A stretch of DNA of 64,000 nt from Smallanthus sonchifolius (Eukaryota > Streptophyta > Magnoliopsida > Asterales > Asteraceae), in the NCBI GenBank assembly GCA_023525975.1, contig CM042040.1, positions 50,251,486-50,315,485 of the forward strand, read 5' to 3'. The position numbers were made by a program, and so were the translations under genes. This document shows positions 33,563 through 42,923 of this stretch, in pieces. Below the pieces are notes generated by a model that worked only from the letters and a program-made list of their open reading frames with translations, ran no database searches and was not told the origin of the DNA. Within the stretch, counting starts at the first letter, position 1, and each line of letters starts with the position of its first letter.

Positions 33563-34312
33563 CATACGAACAGGCATCCGTTACTTGTCTCCAAGCCAGG
33601 GAGAGACATACACACGGACATGGATCACATAGTATTTCATTACCACTGTGTACCTAAGTGCAAACATAACATGCAAAGTCCTTACACACTCGGACCGTTA
33701 ATATATGGAGTATAGCGAGGAAATTTGAGTAGTACTACTGGGTTTGACAAACCCCACCCGGGTTAGTCGCACTAACTTGATTGGAGGTCTAACATGTGTA
33801 AATTGTCCTAAACACTTGCCATTGTGGATGTTAGCAATGGCGGAAGGCACCTCAAACATAAACAGTCAGCTTCGGTTGCAAACGCTTAGAGTAACTTATA
33901 CATTTTCTAGCTAGCAATAGGTGTGACTTATGTATGTGGATCCTGCAAACACTCAAACAGTTTATTCACTTGTAAACCTGTAAACTCACCAACCTTGTGT
34001 TGACACTTTTTCTTACATGTTTCTCAGGTCGCTAAGGCACAGGTTGCACACTTAGGACATGCATGGAGTCCTACTATCATTTCATCCTCATGCAAACATT
34101 CAAAACAATTTACTTGTTTTATTAAACTAAACTTGGGCGCGCTTTTTTTGCGCATTTATTTTCTTATTTAAACGCTTATGCATTAACTCTGAACTTTTAT
34201 GATATTACATTTATGTCTCATATAGTGTCGTTTGCTGTAACTAATGACTGAGATCCTGGTTTGTCACGCACCAAACGGTAAAACTCCGTTAGTGGAATTT
34301 GGGGGTGTGACA

Positions 34313-34462
34313 ATCCTAATGTAGGGCATAACAACACATGTTATCCTGATGTAAACGTAGGGCATAACAACACATGTTATCCTGATGTAAATGTAGGGCA
34401 TAACAACACATGTTATTCAGATGTAGGGCATAACAACAAATGTTATCCTGATGTAATGTGTT
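34313..34462. repeat. Tandem repeat, about 36-bp unit, four copies
   Basis: Units of gtagggcataacaacacatg plus ttatcctgatgtaa are repeated with small changes; the third and fourth units are shorter. The array belongs to the old C-type LTR and was split by B1 (left remnant at 3388-3414). Confidence 0.9.
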
Positions 34463-35920
34463 AATGATTGCACGAGTATGTCATGTATATGTAGCCTTAA
34501 CAAATAGTATTCAAGCACAAAGCACAAATAAACACATATGATCATATTGTAGAATTGTACGTGTGTAATTGCAAATAGTGTTTGTTTATTAATCATGTTT
34601 CAACCCAAAAATATACAAAAGGAAAAGGGGCTATGTAAACTCACATTGTATCAATTGTGTAGATAACACGAGCAGTAGGTCTCACAAGTGATTTTGCAAT
34701 CACAGAATTGACCTAGAGTGAATTGTATGAACTTGTATTAATGTTGTCCACAAAGTCTAAGTCATGATCTAATGTTCATCGGGTGTTGATGTGTGGATTT
34801 GTACAAGTGTTTAGTCATTTCATGTAAAAGGGAATTGTATGTTACATGTATTTAGATAAATGTTTGGTATGAAAATGTAAGTTCAAAGTATGTTTGGAGA
34901 ATTCAATAATTGTTTTAGGGTTTGAGTTTAAATAAATAAGTTTCCTTTATTTATTTAAAATAGTGTGTCTTTATAAGAAATGTGATATTATATTTATAAA
35001 TAAATCTTAATTATTTATTCATTTATAATGTGTCAAAATATAGGGTAAAACCCTAAATAAATTTGTTAATGTAAAAAGATAATTTAATTAATAAATTTTG
35101 TTTAACAATGCAGTTATTAATATATATTAGAAAAAGTTTTATTTGTTTAAACTCTAATATATATATATATATATATAACAACTGATTTATGAGAATGTAA
35201 TTTTATATAAAAATATCTTGTCCCGATATTTATAAATTTAGGAAATTAAATACTTTGTTTAATTATTTAAAAATATATTTTTAAAAAATTAAAATGAGAT
35301 TTTAAACAATTAAATTTGTAGAAATAGATGTTTTATGTTAAAATTTGTAAACTAGTGTTTTATTCTGATTTAAACAGTGTTGGGTTTATAAAAATAATTT
35401 TTATAACATTTTTAAGCCTTAAAATCGGTTTTTAAAAATGAATGGGTACTGCCTGGGTCTGCCCGGCATAGACGTTTAGTACCAACCATAGGAACAGTGA
35501 TGTGTCCATGCCACAAGTCCGTTTCGAATTGGTTTTAACTCGTAATTGCAAAGGGGCCGGGTTCTGGTATCAGAAAACACACAAAAAGGCTTGTTGGATG
35601 GGGTTGTGGGTTTCGAACCCATGCCATCTGGTCCAATGGTGCAATGACTTAGCCAGGCGGACCAGATGGTTTCGCTGGTCAGTTATGGATTCCAAATATT
35701 TAAAAACGTTAATTAAATTAAAACCAAATTCAAATCTCATATGAACAGGTTCTGAATCCGGCTCGAATTCGAATTCGATACGACCGGTCACGATGAAATG
35801 GTATGGGGCTAATGATGTGCATACAAAAACGGATCGAAAGGTACAAATCTTACTTGATTTGGTTGGATAACGAGTGTGGACGGCTAGCACAAAATCCCGA
35901 CTGTTCTTGGTGCTCGATAG
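34463..35920 (-). mobile_element. Old C-type LTR, middle part
   Basis: AT-rich LTR sequence without genes. Landmarks shared with C1 and F are the aaaaggggctatgtaaactcac block (34622-34650), long A/T stretches (34900-35420), and a GC-richer part with a tRNA-like cassette. An (AT)n microsatellite is at 35153-35176. Confidence 0.7.
35609..35655 (-). promoter_or_regulatory. tRNA-like A-box/B-box cassette in old C-type LTR
   Basis: On the minus strand TGGCTAAGTCA (35645-35655) is followed by GGTTCGAAACC (35609-35619), which lies within TGGGTTCGAAACCCAC. This is close to both box consensuses and parallels the cassette at 59524-59605 in the C-type LTR F. Confidence 0.55.
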
Positions 35921-36359
35921 TGTAGGTCCCGGGAGCCTCTTCGCGCAGCGGAAATACACGGACCTGTTCTGTGATTTGTGTGGGAACCAAGAAACAGACA
36001 GAGAGAAACACACGAACATAAAGAAGAGAATCAACACAACAACGATACGCAATCCATAACAACGAAGTCATCTCACATTACATACCGAAGAAGTACACAT
36101 CTCTCATCTACGCTCACGGTCCAGGGGCCGGGAGAGCTCGTCCCGGCCCGAACACCTCTCAACCTAGTTCCAGAAGTTCCACCTATAAATGAAGACAAGT
36201 CTTCTATTTATAGGGGAAGGAACATTACCTGCGTACTTGTCTAAGTACGCAGGACCAAACTGGTGTGCAGGCTAGGTACTCAGGAACACCCTTCTGCGTA
36301 CTAGCCACGTACACCGATACATAGAATTTAATCTATAGTTACAAAAACATGCTTCTACA
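35921..36359 (-). mobile_element. Solo LTR, family D (D2), 439 bp
   Basis: In plus coordinates it begins TGTAGGTCCCGGG and ends GCTTCTACA, the reverse complement of D1. Flanks are GATAG (35916-35920) and GACAG (36360-36364), a target duplication with one change. It has one palindrome unit (36230-36251) and a TATA box (minus strand, 36204-36212) 17 bases downstream of it. It is shorter than D1 mainly because two palindrome units are missing. Confidence 0.88.
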
Positions 36360-36706
36360 GACAGGGTTCCAGACGTGAAATGAGGATCGTGTGAGTGTTC
36401 AGAGAGGTTGTGTGAGAGTATGCGAAGGTGTGGGAGTGATTAATTCGTTCAATTTCACCCCTAATGCATGAATTGATTAGGAGTTTGAAAGTAACAGCGG
36501 TCGGACTAATTACGCGTCAATTGGGAATGAATTGAGTCGTGTTTATGGTATGAATTCATGCATGATCAATCTATGCATGATTTGCTGTCATCAACACGTT
36601 TAAATTCGCGGATTCATTCCTGAAATAGATTTGGTTTGACTCTGCCGAGTCAAACTTGTTTGAATTTGAAATAGTCGACGCGTTTTGATCGAATTGGGAT
36701 GGTAAT
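36360..36706 (-). mobile_element. Old C-type LTR, right part up to copia insertion
   Basis: Non-coding sequence between D2 and copia element E. Faint resemblance to 58800-59100 of LTR F (gagtcaaa and aaacgcgttt words) suggests that it still belongs to the old C-type LTR. GTAAT (36702-36706) is the left flank of E. Confidence 0.45.
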
Positions 36707-37204
36707 TGTAGGTCCCTCGGGTGTCTCGGATCGTCACATGCAAGTGTGTTCCTAGTTGAACCGGGTGCGGAATGCCCGTGACTAGGTGGAGTATCAATCA
36801 ACACAAAGTAAACCGACAACAAAGACACAAGATACTTTCAAACATCGTCTATTGATAATCACAGCCGGTTACATAGAGAATGAGTGCGTACATACATTCT
36901 GTCACTAACAGCTATATATACTAGACCTGTTGCCTGCGTATTTAGCAATTGCGCAGGGTTTAACTCGTACTTAGCAAGTACGCAGACTTTATTCTTGCGT
37001 ACTTGCTAAGCACGCAGGATATACATCATGCGCACTTACTAAGTGCGCACAACACTTAACAAAGACAACTACAACGACAAGTACCTATGAACATGATTAC
37101 AACTCGATAAACCAATACATACAGACGCTGACATACAAATACATAAAGACATTACATAAGTAAAAACAATCTTCAGAGTGCTTGTCACAAGAATTGCTTC
37201 AACA
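36707..37204 (-). mobile_element. LTR-E, 3' LTR of copia element, 498 bp
   Basis: On the minus strand it starts TGTTGAAGCAATTC at 37204 and ends GGGACCTACA at 36707. Both ends resemble LTR-D. It contains four palindrome units (36935-37049) and, 14 bases further downstream, a TATATATAG box (36912-36920, minus strand). There is no gene. Confidence 0.82.
36935..37049 (-). repeat. Palindrome array in LTR-E, four units
   Basis: Units start at 36935, about 36964, 36996 and 37029, with spacing 29-33. The last is a perfect TGCGCACTT-N3-AAGTGCGCA palindrome. The motif and its period are the same as in LTR-A and LTR-D. Confidence 0.92.
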
Positions 37205-37216
37205 AACTCCCCCTTG
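37205..37216 (-). promoter_or_regulatory. Polypurine tract of copia element E
   Basis: The minus strand reads GTCAAGGGGGAGTT immediately before the LTR start TGTTGAAGC. This marks the 3' LTR edge and the minus orientation. Confidence 0.8.
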
Positions 37217-37270
37217 ACAGCAACTCTGGAGATGTCTTTAGTCTCTTATGCACGTAGTATTTGGCTAACA

Positions 37271-37375
37271 ACGTCGTATCAGAGGTTCCCCAAGGTCAAA
37301 ATCCGTGAGCTCAAGGACGACTATGTCAAATTTGAGCTCCGTGAAACCGACGCCAACATGGCTAACGCGCTCCAC
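37271..37375 (+). pseudogene. NRPB3: Captured exon fragment of RNA polymerase II subunit 3 gene
   Basis: The plus strand codes YQRFPKVKIRELKDDY, then VKFELRETDANMANAL, which matches the N-terminal start of plant RPB3/NRPB3, the alpha-like subunit that assembles RNA polymerase II (residues about 5-36 of the family). The initiator Met is gone: the frame comes in from retroelement sequence (about 37178). At the 3' side the conserved Arg-Arg-Val continuation is replaced after Ala-Leu by an apparent one-base loss and unrelated sequence. The fragment lies 66 bases inside the copia 3' LTR, antisense to the element. It cannot make a subunit but is a clear sign of host-sequence capture. Confidence 0.85.
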
Positions 37376-37659
37376 GTCAGTAACTCAAAATGACGTAAAT
37401 AGAAAGATTCAGGAAGGAATCCCTGAATAGTCCTATTCTTCCTTCTCTCAGTCTCATGTTCAGGAACATACTTGTTGTCTGAATTCTTTCGTCTTTTTCT
37501 TTTGGAGGATGACTCGGGAAGGGAAACCTTCGCCATTCTCCATGGGTGTGTTTGGTCTGGTGCATCATCAGAGTCAAATGAATCAGATCCAGTAGCCTCA
37601 GAATCTGACTCTTCAGCACCATCTCCTCCTTCTTCTTCATCACCACCATCACCAGCCAT
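37321..37659 (-). CDS. Extra ORF in copia 3' region: acidic/basic nuclear-like protein, not recognised
   Basis: A 112-codon frame starting MAGDGGDEEE. Residues 1-35 are Glu/Asp/Ser/Gly-rich and residues 50-60 contain a basic cluster (SSKRKRRKN) that looks like a nuclear localisation signal. Residues 61-90 read ETERRKNRTIQGFLPESF. The last 20 residues are merely antisense of the NRPB3 fragment, so the original protein was longer and was cut there. Two bases before the ATG lies a perfect splice acceptor (TGTTATTGTAG), and 0.74 kb upstream a TATA box with a palindrome array (38398-38541). I do not recognise the protein; it may be a captured host exon or the accessory ORF of a Sirevirus-like element. 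Confidence 0.5.
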   Translation of the reverse strand: MAGDGGDEEEGGDGAEESDSEATGSDSFDSDDAPDQTHPWRMAKVSLPESSSKRKRRKNSDNKYVPEHETERRKNRTIQGFLPESFYLRHFELLTWSALAMLASVSRSSNLT

Positions 37660-37790
37660 CTCTACAATAACATAAGATATACACCATTAGATCAAACAAA
37701 ATCAATGGTATAGAACAAGACATGACAAAGTATAGCACTTGCACATTGATCTGAATTGCAGACTTAGAAAAATTTATGAGTTACCCTTCC

Positions 37791-37877
37791 TGCGTACTTA
37801 ACAAATACGCAGGAAATTGTTCTTGCGTACTTAGTAAGTACATAGTAGCTTATTCTTGCGTACTTACAAAGTGCGCA
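37791..37877 (-). repeat. Palindrome array inside copia element, three units
   Basis: Units start at 37791, 37824 and 37857, exactly 33 bases apart, with one to three changes from TGCGTACTT-N3-AAGTACGCA. They lie between the internal promoter-like segment and the extra ORF. Confidence 0.92.
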
Positions 37878-38397
37878 GGAACTAACACTTAGAACTTTTA
37901 CAAAATCCAAAATCAAGAGATTCAAAGTTTTAGATTATGATATCGGTCACCACAATGTTGAAAAACCTGTTTAAGACTTATGGGACGAAAACCAACATCA
38001 ATGCAAAGCTAAACCCAGGTCATTAGGACTTAACCTCAGTCTGATGCAAAACCACGGACACCCAAGGGTTCAAAACCAAAATCAAGAACAATTAAGGACG
38101 AATTTAGCATGCTAGAGCTTCGATTGATGATCATAAACTAGTTTTAAGGCCTAATTTAACTTAAGAACACCCAAACCCGGTTTAAATTTCATCATCAAAA
38201 CCCTAAGCTCGAAAGTCAAGAAATCAGTCCTCAACAAGAGATTTTGCTAATGAAATGGTCTAAGAATCTGAGACGAAAAATGATCGGGACAAAAAATCTG
38301 ATTAGAAACACACAAAAATTTGAGTGAAATCGGAGCAGGGAGTGTACACAGTGTAGAGAGTTTGAATGAGATGAACTGAGAGAAATTTCTAACACCT

Positions 38398-38541
38398 GTA
38401 TATAACCCACACATTCGGGTCTTGCGTACTTAACAAGTGCTCAAGACTTAACTCTTGCGTACTTAGCAAGTACGCAAGGTTTAAGTCTTGCATACTTACA
38501 AGTACGCAAGGTTTAATTCCTGCGCACTTAACAAGTACGCA
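38398..38541 (-). promoter_or_regulatory. Internal promoter-like module: palindrome array plus TATA
   Basis: Four palindrome units start at 38423, 38456, 38489 and 38521. In the minus direction the last unit is followed after 17 bases by GGTTATATACAG (TATA core 38398-38405), exactly the distance seen in D1 and D2. Downstream comes pyrimidine-rich sequence (TTCTCTCAGTTCATCTC) like a plant 5' untranslated region, leading towards the extra ORF at 37659. Confidence 0.6.
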
Positions 38542-39157
38542 GAAACCCTTGTGAAATCCAATTTCAACTCAAATTATGAAGAATGTCAAGTCAAATAACG
38601 AACCTGATAAAAACATTCAAACATGAGGTTTCAAAAACAATTCAAGGAAGTTAAACACAAATATTTTTGGCATTTTTGATAAAAAAATTGAACTGTACAT
38701 AAACTTAAAATCTTTTTGAGTTTTTCTGAATGAAGTTAATATGCACAAGAATATACACACAAGCTATTTTTGCTCAACTACACAAGCAGAGGATCATATC
38801 AGGCTAAACTATAGCAAAAATGATACAAGATAAACATCAAAGAATATGAGGTCATGTCATGGATTACTACTTATTCATACGTAATAAGCACATAAAAAGG
38901 TAATTCAAGTTGACAATATTATAAGATTTGAAACCATAAGCATCTTAGTATCATGTTCTTGTGTATTAAGGTAATAATTATTAATATACAACGTGTGCCC
39001 CACAGTTATGCTATGAACTTACTTTGCACTTATCTCAAGGCATCTAAGATTTTCCCAATGATTTTCTAAATTTCCAGAATGAGGCTACATCAATTAGCAC
39101 AAGAAAAATCAAACAGAATCCATAAGGATTGTCAGGAATCATAAGATTCAGAATCGA
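38542..39157 (-). other. Copia 3' region, non-coding
   Basis: AT-rich sequence with no open frame, RNA gene or recognised repeat. It contains A/T tracts resembling those just after RNase H at 52010-52110. ATCGA at 39153-39157 is the left target duplication of solo LTR-A. Confidence 0.5.
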
Positions 39158-39286
39158 TGTAACATCCCAAAAATAAAACGACAGTTATAATAAGGGGTTA
39201 GAATGCGAGAACGAACGGAATAAACGAACGAGGCATGACGGGCCGGGCCGGCGTGCTAGAAGGGGCGAACATAGGGGAGCCTCCCC

Positions 39287-39295
39287 TATAAATAG
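39287..39295 (+). promoter_or_regulatory. TATA box of solo LTR-A (A3)
   Basis: CTCCCCTATAAATAGCC, identical to the reverse-oriented copy at 6973-6981. Insertion of C1 about 140 bp downstream separates it from the remainder of the LTR. Confidence 0.78.
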
Positions 39296-40724
39296 CCTAA
39301 GTCACCACCCTTTCTTTCATTTGCAACATCTAGAGAGAGAAACCGTAGAGAGAGAAAGTTGGCGGATCGACCCGAGATTTCAGCGAATTGTTGCTCAATA
39401 GCTCGTGAGAAGAACCTCTGAATCAGAAGCTCGATTGTCACACTCCGACCGATGGCGGAATCATCGGGGCGGGACATGTAAGACTGTTCATAGCACATGG
39501 TTGACTAAATTGAAATATATTAAAGTTAAATTTCCATTACAAATAATCCAAGTACAAACCAAATTCAAACAAGAAACATAAACACAACTCATAAAATTCT
39601 TGATTTGTTTTGCTAAGTCCAATCCTATATTGAGCACGTCTTGAATCATTCTCATATATTAGGGCCTGAAACATGAATAAAATAAAGTCAACTAAAAAGT
39701 TGGTGAGTAACACAGTTGTAAATAGATAGCATATAGTTGAAAACAAATCCTTTACAAAACATGATAAAATAAGTCATTTATGGGGAGCAGCTATTGTGTA
39801 ACCATGTACAACCAAACCTTGTAACTAGCACGCAAAAATTGTGTTGTCGGTTTCAATCACCGCGCACCATGGGTGGGTTTGTCAGACTCAATAGATTTAT
39901 CATTGAAAACCGTCGGCTTGTATAGTTAATGATTGCACATAATCGCATACAAAGGTTAGCACAACTAGCACTCGGGCACAAAGCTCAAATTTTGCACACA
40001 TGTATGTAAATAGGATTTTTGCACTTGTGTTGTTTGCCTAAATGTAAATGTGTAATGTGTAATGTGTATAGAGTTCATGTTCCACCCCAAAAGTGTAAAA
40101 GAGTAAAAAGGGGTTGTGAATACTCACTTGGTATGGAGATGTAGCTAACAAAGAGTATAGATAAAATAAGGGTTCTTGATACGCACGGTTTAACCTAGAT
40201 AGTAATGTATATTGAAATCAAATCGGTGTACAAAGTTTAAGTCCTACATTGAAGGTTGAATTTGTGTATAAAAAAGTATTAAATGAAATATATAAAGTTG
40301 TAGTAACCATTTTTGGAACATTTGATTAGAGTTTGGAATTTAAATAATAAAATAGAATTTTTATAAAATTGTTGATTATGAAAATAATGCATGTGTTAAG
40401 TGTAAATTAATAAATAAATAAATGTTTATAGTTTATGAAATAATGTAAATATTGATTGTAATTTAGTATATATAAATAAATTATTTTTGTTTAAATATTA
40501 AATAAATAATTATTATCTTATTTATTTATGAACTTGTAACTTAATCATTCAAAACATCATTTAAGTGTAAGATAAATATAAATTTAATTTTTATAATTTT
40601 TTTAAACAAACTTTTAAATAAATAATATTTATCTCTTCAAATACAGAAAACATATTTTTATAAAATTTGAAACATTTATTGATTGAAAAATATAAAATTA
40701 TAATTCTGTTAAATTTCTGAGTCA

Positions 40725-41015
40725 CACACGACCGTGCCTCGGAAGGGCACGATCGTGCTCAAGCCACGGGCGCGACCGCGCTAGTCGGGGCGCGACCGGG
40801 TTGATCAACAGAGGGCACAAACTAGACAAGTCAACAGGCACGACCGTGCCTTGGCTCGGCACGGTCGTGTCTATGATTTTTAGACACAACAGAGGCTAGC
40901 CCAAAGGGCATGACTAGGTCTGGACAGGAGGACACGACCGCGCTGCTACTCGGCACGACCGCGTTTCATGAGGCACGGCCGCGCTAGATGATTAGCGCGA
41001 CCGTGTCTCTTCCAA
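40725..41015 (-). repeat. GC-rich palindrome cluster in LTR-C
   Basis: About a dozen copies of a 12-base palindrome of the form GCACGACCGTGC or GCGCGACCGCGC (and its complement GCACGGTCGTGC) lie 10-30 bases apart in an otherwise AT-rich LTR. A second cluster lies at 41610-41735, and the pair is repeated in the 5' LTR at 48500-48790 and 49365-49470. Confidence 0.88.
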
Positions 41016-41609
41016 ATCAGACACGAATTGAACAAATCTTGTATTTATAGCGTTGGAATTGTTAGGGCTTTTGATTACTGAGTTGTTACGAGTCTGTTCA
41101 TATAAATTAATTGTATGGAAAACGTGTTTGAGAATGGATTCGATTAAATCCTTTTTATTAAAAATAGGAATTTCGGTTCCGGATAATTTCTGTAATGGAA
41201 GCCAAGATTAACATGGGGCTTTCGATCTAAATACTAAAACGGATAATAACAAGTGATCAATTACCCGAAAGAGTAGGGAATCGATGGAGGTCGGTAGAAG
41301 GAGGTTTCGGCGACGGCAAGCTTGACTTCTGGCGACTTCTGCTGCGATTCCGACTGCTTCAATGGCTTCGGGTGTTCCAGAGAGGATTGTATATCGTATA
41401 GAGATGGATTGTTCGGGAGTATTCGAATTGTAGAGTGGATTTGTGGTCTTGGGAGATAATTCTTTGAGGCTGAACGATTTCAGGATTAATTGGTAGTAAA
41501 GGGAATGATTGATAGTATTATTTTCTTGGTTAATGAAAATAAAACGTATAATGGTTTTGAATTCGAACGATTGGGCGTTTTGTAACTACATTTACGTTTC
41601 GACTGTTAC

Positions 41610-41735
41610 GCAGGCGCGACCGTGCCAAGATAGGCACGACCGTGCTTAGGCACTGGGCGCGATCGTTCCAGGACCAGTCGCGCGATCGTGCCGAGGCACT
41701 TGGCGCGACCGTGCCAGGACGAAGCACGACCGTGC
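41610..41735 (-). repeat. Second GC-rich palindrome cluster in LTR-C
   Basis: Seven units of the same GCGCGACCGTGC type, partly with GATCG in the centre, spaced 12-25 bases. In the 5' LTR (49365-49470) the cluster is one unit shorter because of a local deletion. Confidence 0.85.
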
Positions 41736-41977
41736 TAATTAGGGTTTCTTGATAAATTTTCAACTTTAGTCCATGACTTTTCAGGTTTGATTAGTTTGAA
41801 ATAAATAGCTACTTGTATAGCGTTTAAGTGTATATAATCGAGCAAAACTTGTAAATTTGTATTGAATCATTGCATTTAGTTTACGGTAAGCAAAATAATA
41901 AGACAGTGCACGAGTATTGAATTTGAAATGCATTACATTGAATCGAAATATGGCTACTAAAAATCAGAAATGTTACA

Positions 41978-42011
41978 GTCTCCCCATGTTGAGAGAATTT
42001 CGTCCCGAAAT
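41978..42011 (-). promoter_or_regulatory. Polypurine tract of C1
   Basis: The minus strand reads TTCGGGACGAAATTCTCTC then AACATGGGGAGAC right before the LTR start. There is a single copy here, in contrast to the doubled module of family B. Confidence 0.82.
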
Positions 42012-42923
42012 TTAGTTTGAGGAAGCGAGGGCATCGGTAAAAAGATGAGGGTACTTGAGCTTCATTTGGTCTTCTCGTTCCCAAGTGAACTCAGGACCAC
42101 GCTTAGATTCCCAACGAACTTTGACAATAGGAATGCGACTTCGCTTGAGTTGTTTGACTTCGCGATCCGTAATTTCCACCGGCTTCTCAACGAAGTGCAT
42201 CGTTTCATCAATGCGCACGTCGTCAAGCGGTATATGGAGGTTTTCATCAGCGAGACACTTCTTCAGATTAGATACATGAAATGTAGGACGCACATTTCCA
42301 AGAGATGGAGGTAACTCGAGCTTGTAAGCCACTTTCCCAACCCTTTCAAGGATTTTGAATGGACCAACATAACGAGGTGCTAACTTGCCTTTCTTTCGAA
42401 AACAGATCACACCCTTCCACGGGGACACCTTAAGAAGAACAAGATCACCGACTTGGAATTCCAAGGGTTTTTGACGTTTGTCGGCATAACTCTTTTGCCG
42501 ACTCCTTGCTACTCGAATATTGTCACGGATTTGAATAATCTTGTCGGATGTTTCTTGAATTAACTCGGGACCGGTGATTTGTGCTTCACCAATCTCGTTC
42601 CAACAGATAGGAGAACGACACTTGCGACCATAGAGAGCTTCGAATGGAGCCATGTTGATACTTGTGTGGTAGCTATTATTGTAAGAGAACTCAATGAGGG
42701 ATAAATGTGAATCCCAATTGCCACCAAAATTGATTACGCAAGCTCTAAGCATGTCTTCAAGAGTTTGAATTGTTCGCTCGGTTTGACCATCAGTTTGGGG
42801 ATGGTGGGCCGTGCTCAAATCCAATCGTGTACCAAGAGCAGTTTGGAGAGATTGCCAAAATCGAGAAGTGAACCGGGCATCTCGATCAGATATTATGTTC
42901 AAGGGAACACCATGACGACTCAC
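42012..42923 (-). pseudogene. pol: C1 integrase, C-terminal half with chromodomain
   Basis: An open 303-codon stretch starts in the integrase core (SRHGVPLNIISDRDARF, TERTIQTLEDML), then the basic region (KVSPWKGVICFRKKGKLAPR), FHVSNLKKCLAD and the chromodomain (VEKPVEITDREVKQ..FTWEREDQM). It is the continuation of the frame ending at 42947; a one-base difference between the two causes the break. The domain itself looks intact. Confidence 0.92.

Larger units (their letters stand above)
3415..34312 (+). mobile_element. Element B1: Ty3/gypsy chromovirus (Tekay/Del-like), interrupted by A2
   Basis: The element is bounded by TSD ATCCT (3410-3414 and 34313-34317). Order on the plus strand: 5' LTR (3415-5227, resuming 25379-26139 after the A2 insertion), a TRIM-derived insert, primer-binding site, an unrecognised gag-side region, protease, RT/RNase H, integrase, polypurine tract, 3' LTR (31329-34312). 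The two LTRs differ by a few percent by eye, yet pol carries many stops and no nucleocapsid or capsid frame is recognisable. The copy is defective. Confidence 0.93.
31329..34312 (+). mobile_element. B1 3' LTR, 2.98 kb
   Basis: This is the longest complete LTR-B in the window: TGTGACAATCC to GGGGGTGTGACA, followed by target duplication ATCCT. It contains a tRNA-like cassette (32561-32606), ATATT-rich blocks (32640-33150), a local run of about 50-bp repeats (33398-33562) and the U5 hairpin. There is no gene. Confidence 0.93.
2985..36706 (-). mobile_element. Old C-type LTR (C'), split by B1 and D2 insertions
   Basis: The sequence starts TGTCAAACCCC, a decayed form of the C1 LTR end (TGTCACACCCC at 47221), and keeps the landmarks of C-type LTRs in the same order (a gaaacatga..aaaat block at about 3216, an aaaaggggc block at about 34622). 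Visible pieces are 2985-3414, 34318-35920 and 36360-36706; between them lie element B1 and solo LTR D2. It is cut at 36706 by copia element E. It carries a tRNA-like cassette (35609-35655), a short AT microsatellite and a 36-bp tandem repeat. The opposite LTR end is not in the window. Confidence 0.7.
39436..41977 (-). mobile_element. C1 3' LTR (family C), 2.54 kb
   Basis: On the minus strand it begins TGTAACATTTCTG at 41977 and ends GGAGTGTGACA at 39436. It contains AT-rich blocks (40260-40700), two clusters of GC-rich palindromes (40725-41015 and 41610-41735), and a hairpin CCGAT..ATCGG close to its end. No gene is seen. Confidence 0.95.

Noticed and set aside
35153..35176. AT dinucleotide run as an origin or matrix attachment signal
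   Set aside because: A short microsatellite in AT-rich LTR sequence, with no supporting context.
37178..37393. A functional NRPB3 or RPB3-like small protein from the Met at 37178
   Set aside because: The first 30 codons are LTR and polypurine-tract sequence in reverse, the RPB3 part is only the N-terminal piece, and the frame ends in unrelated residues.
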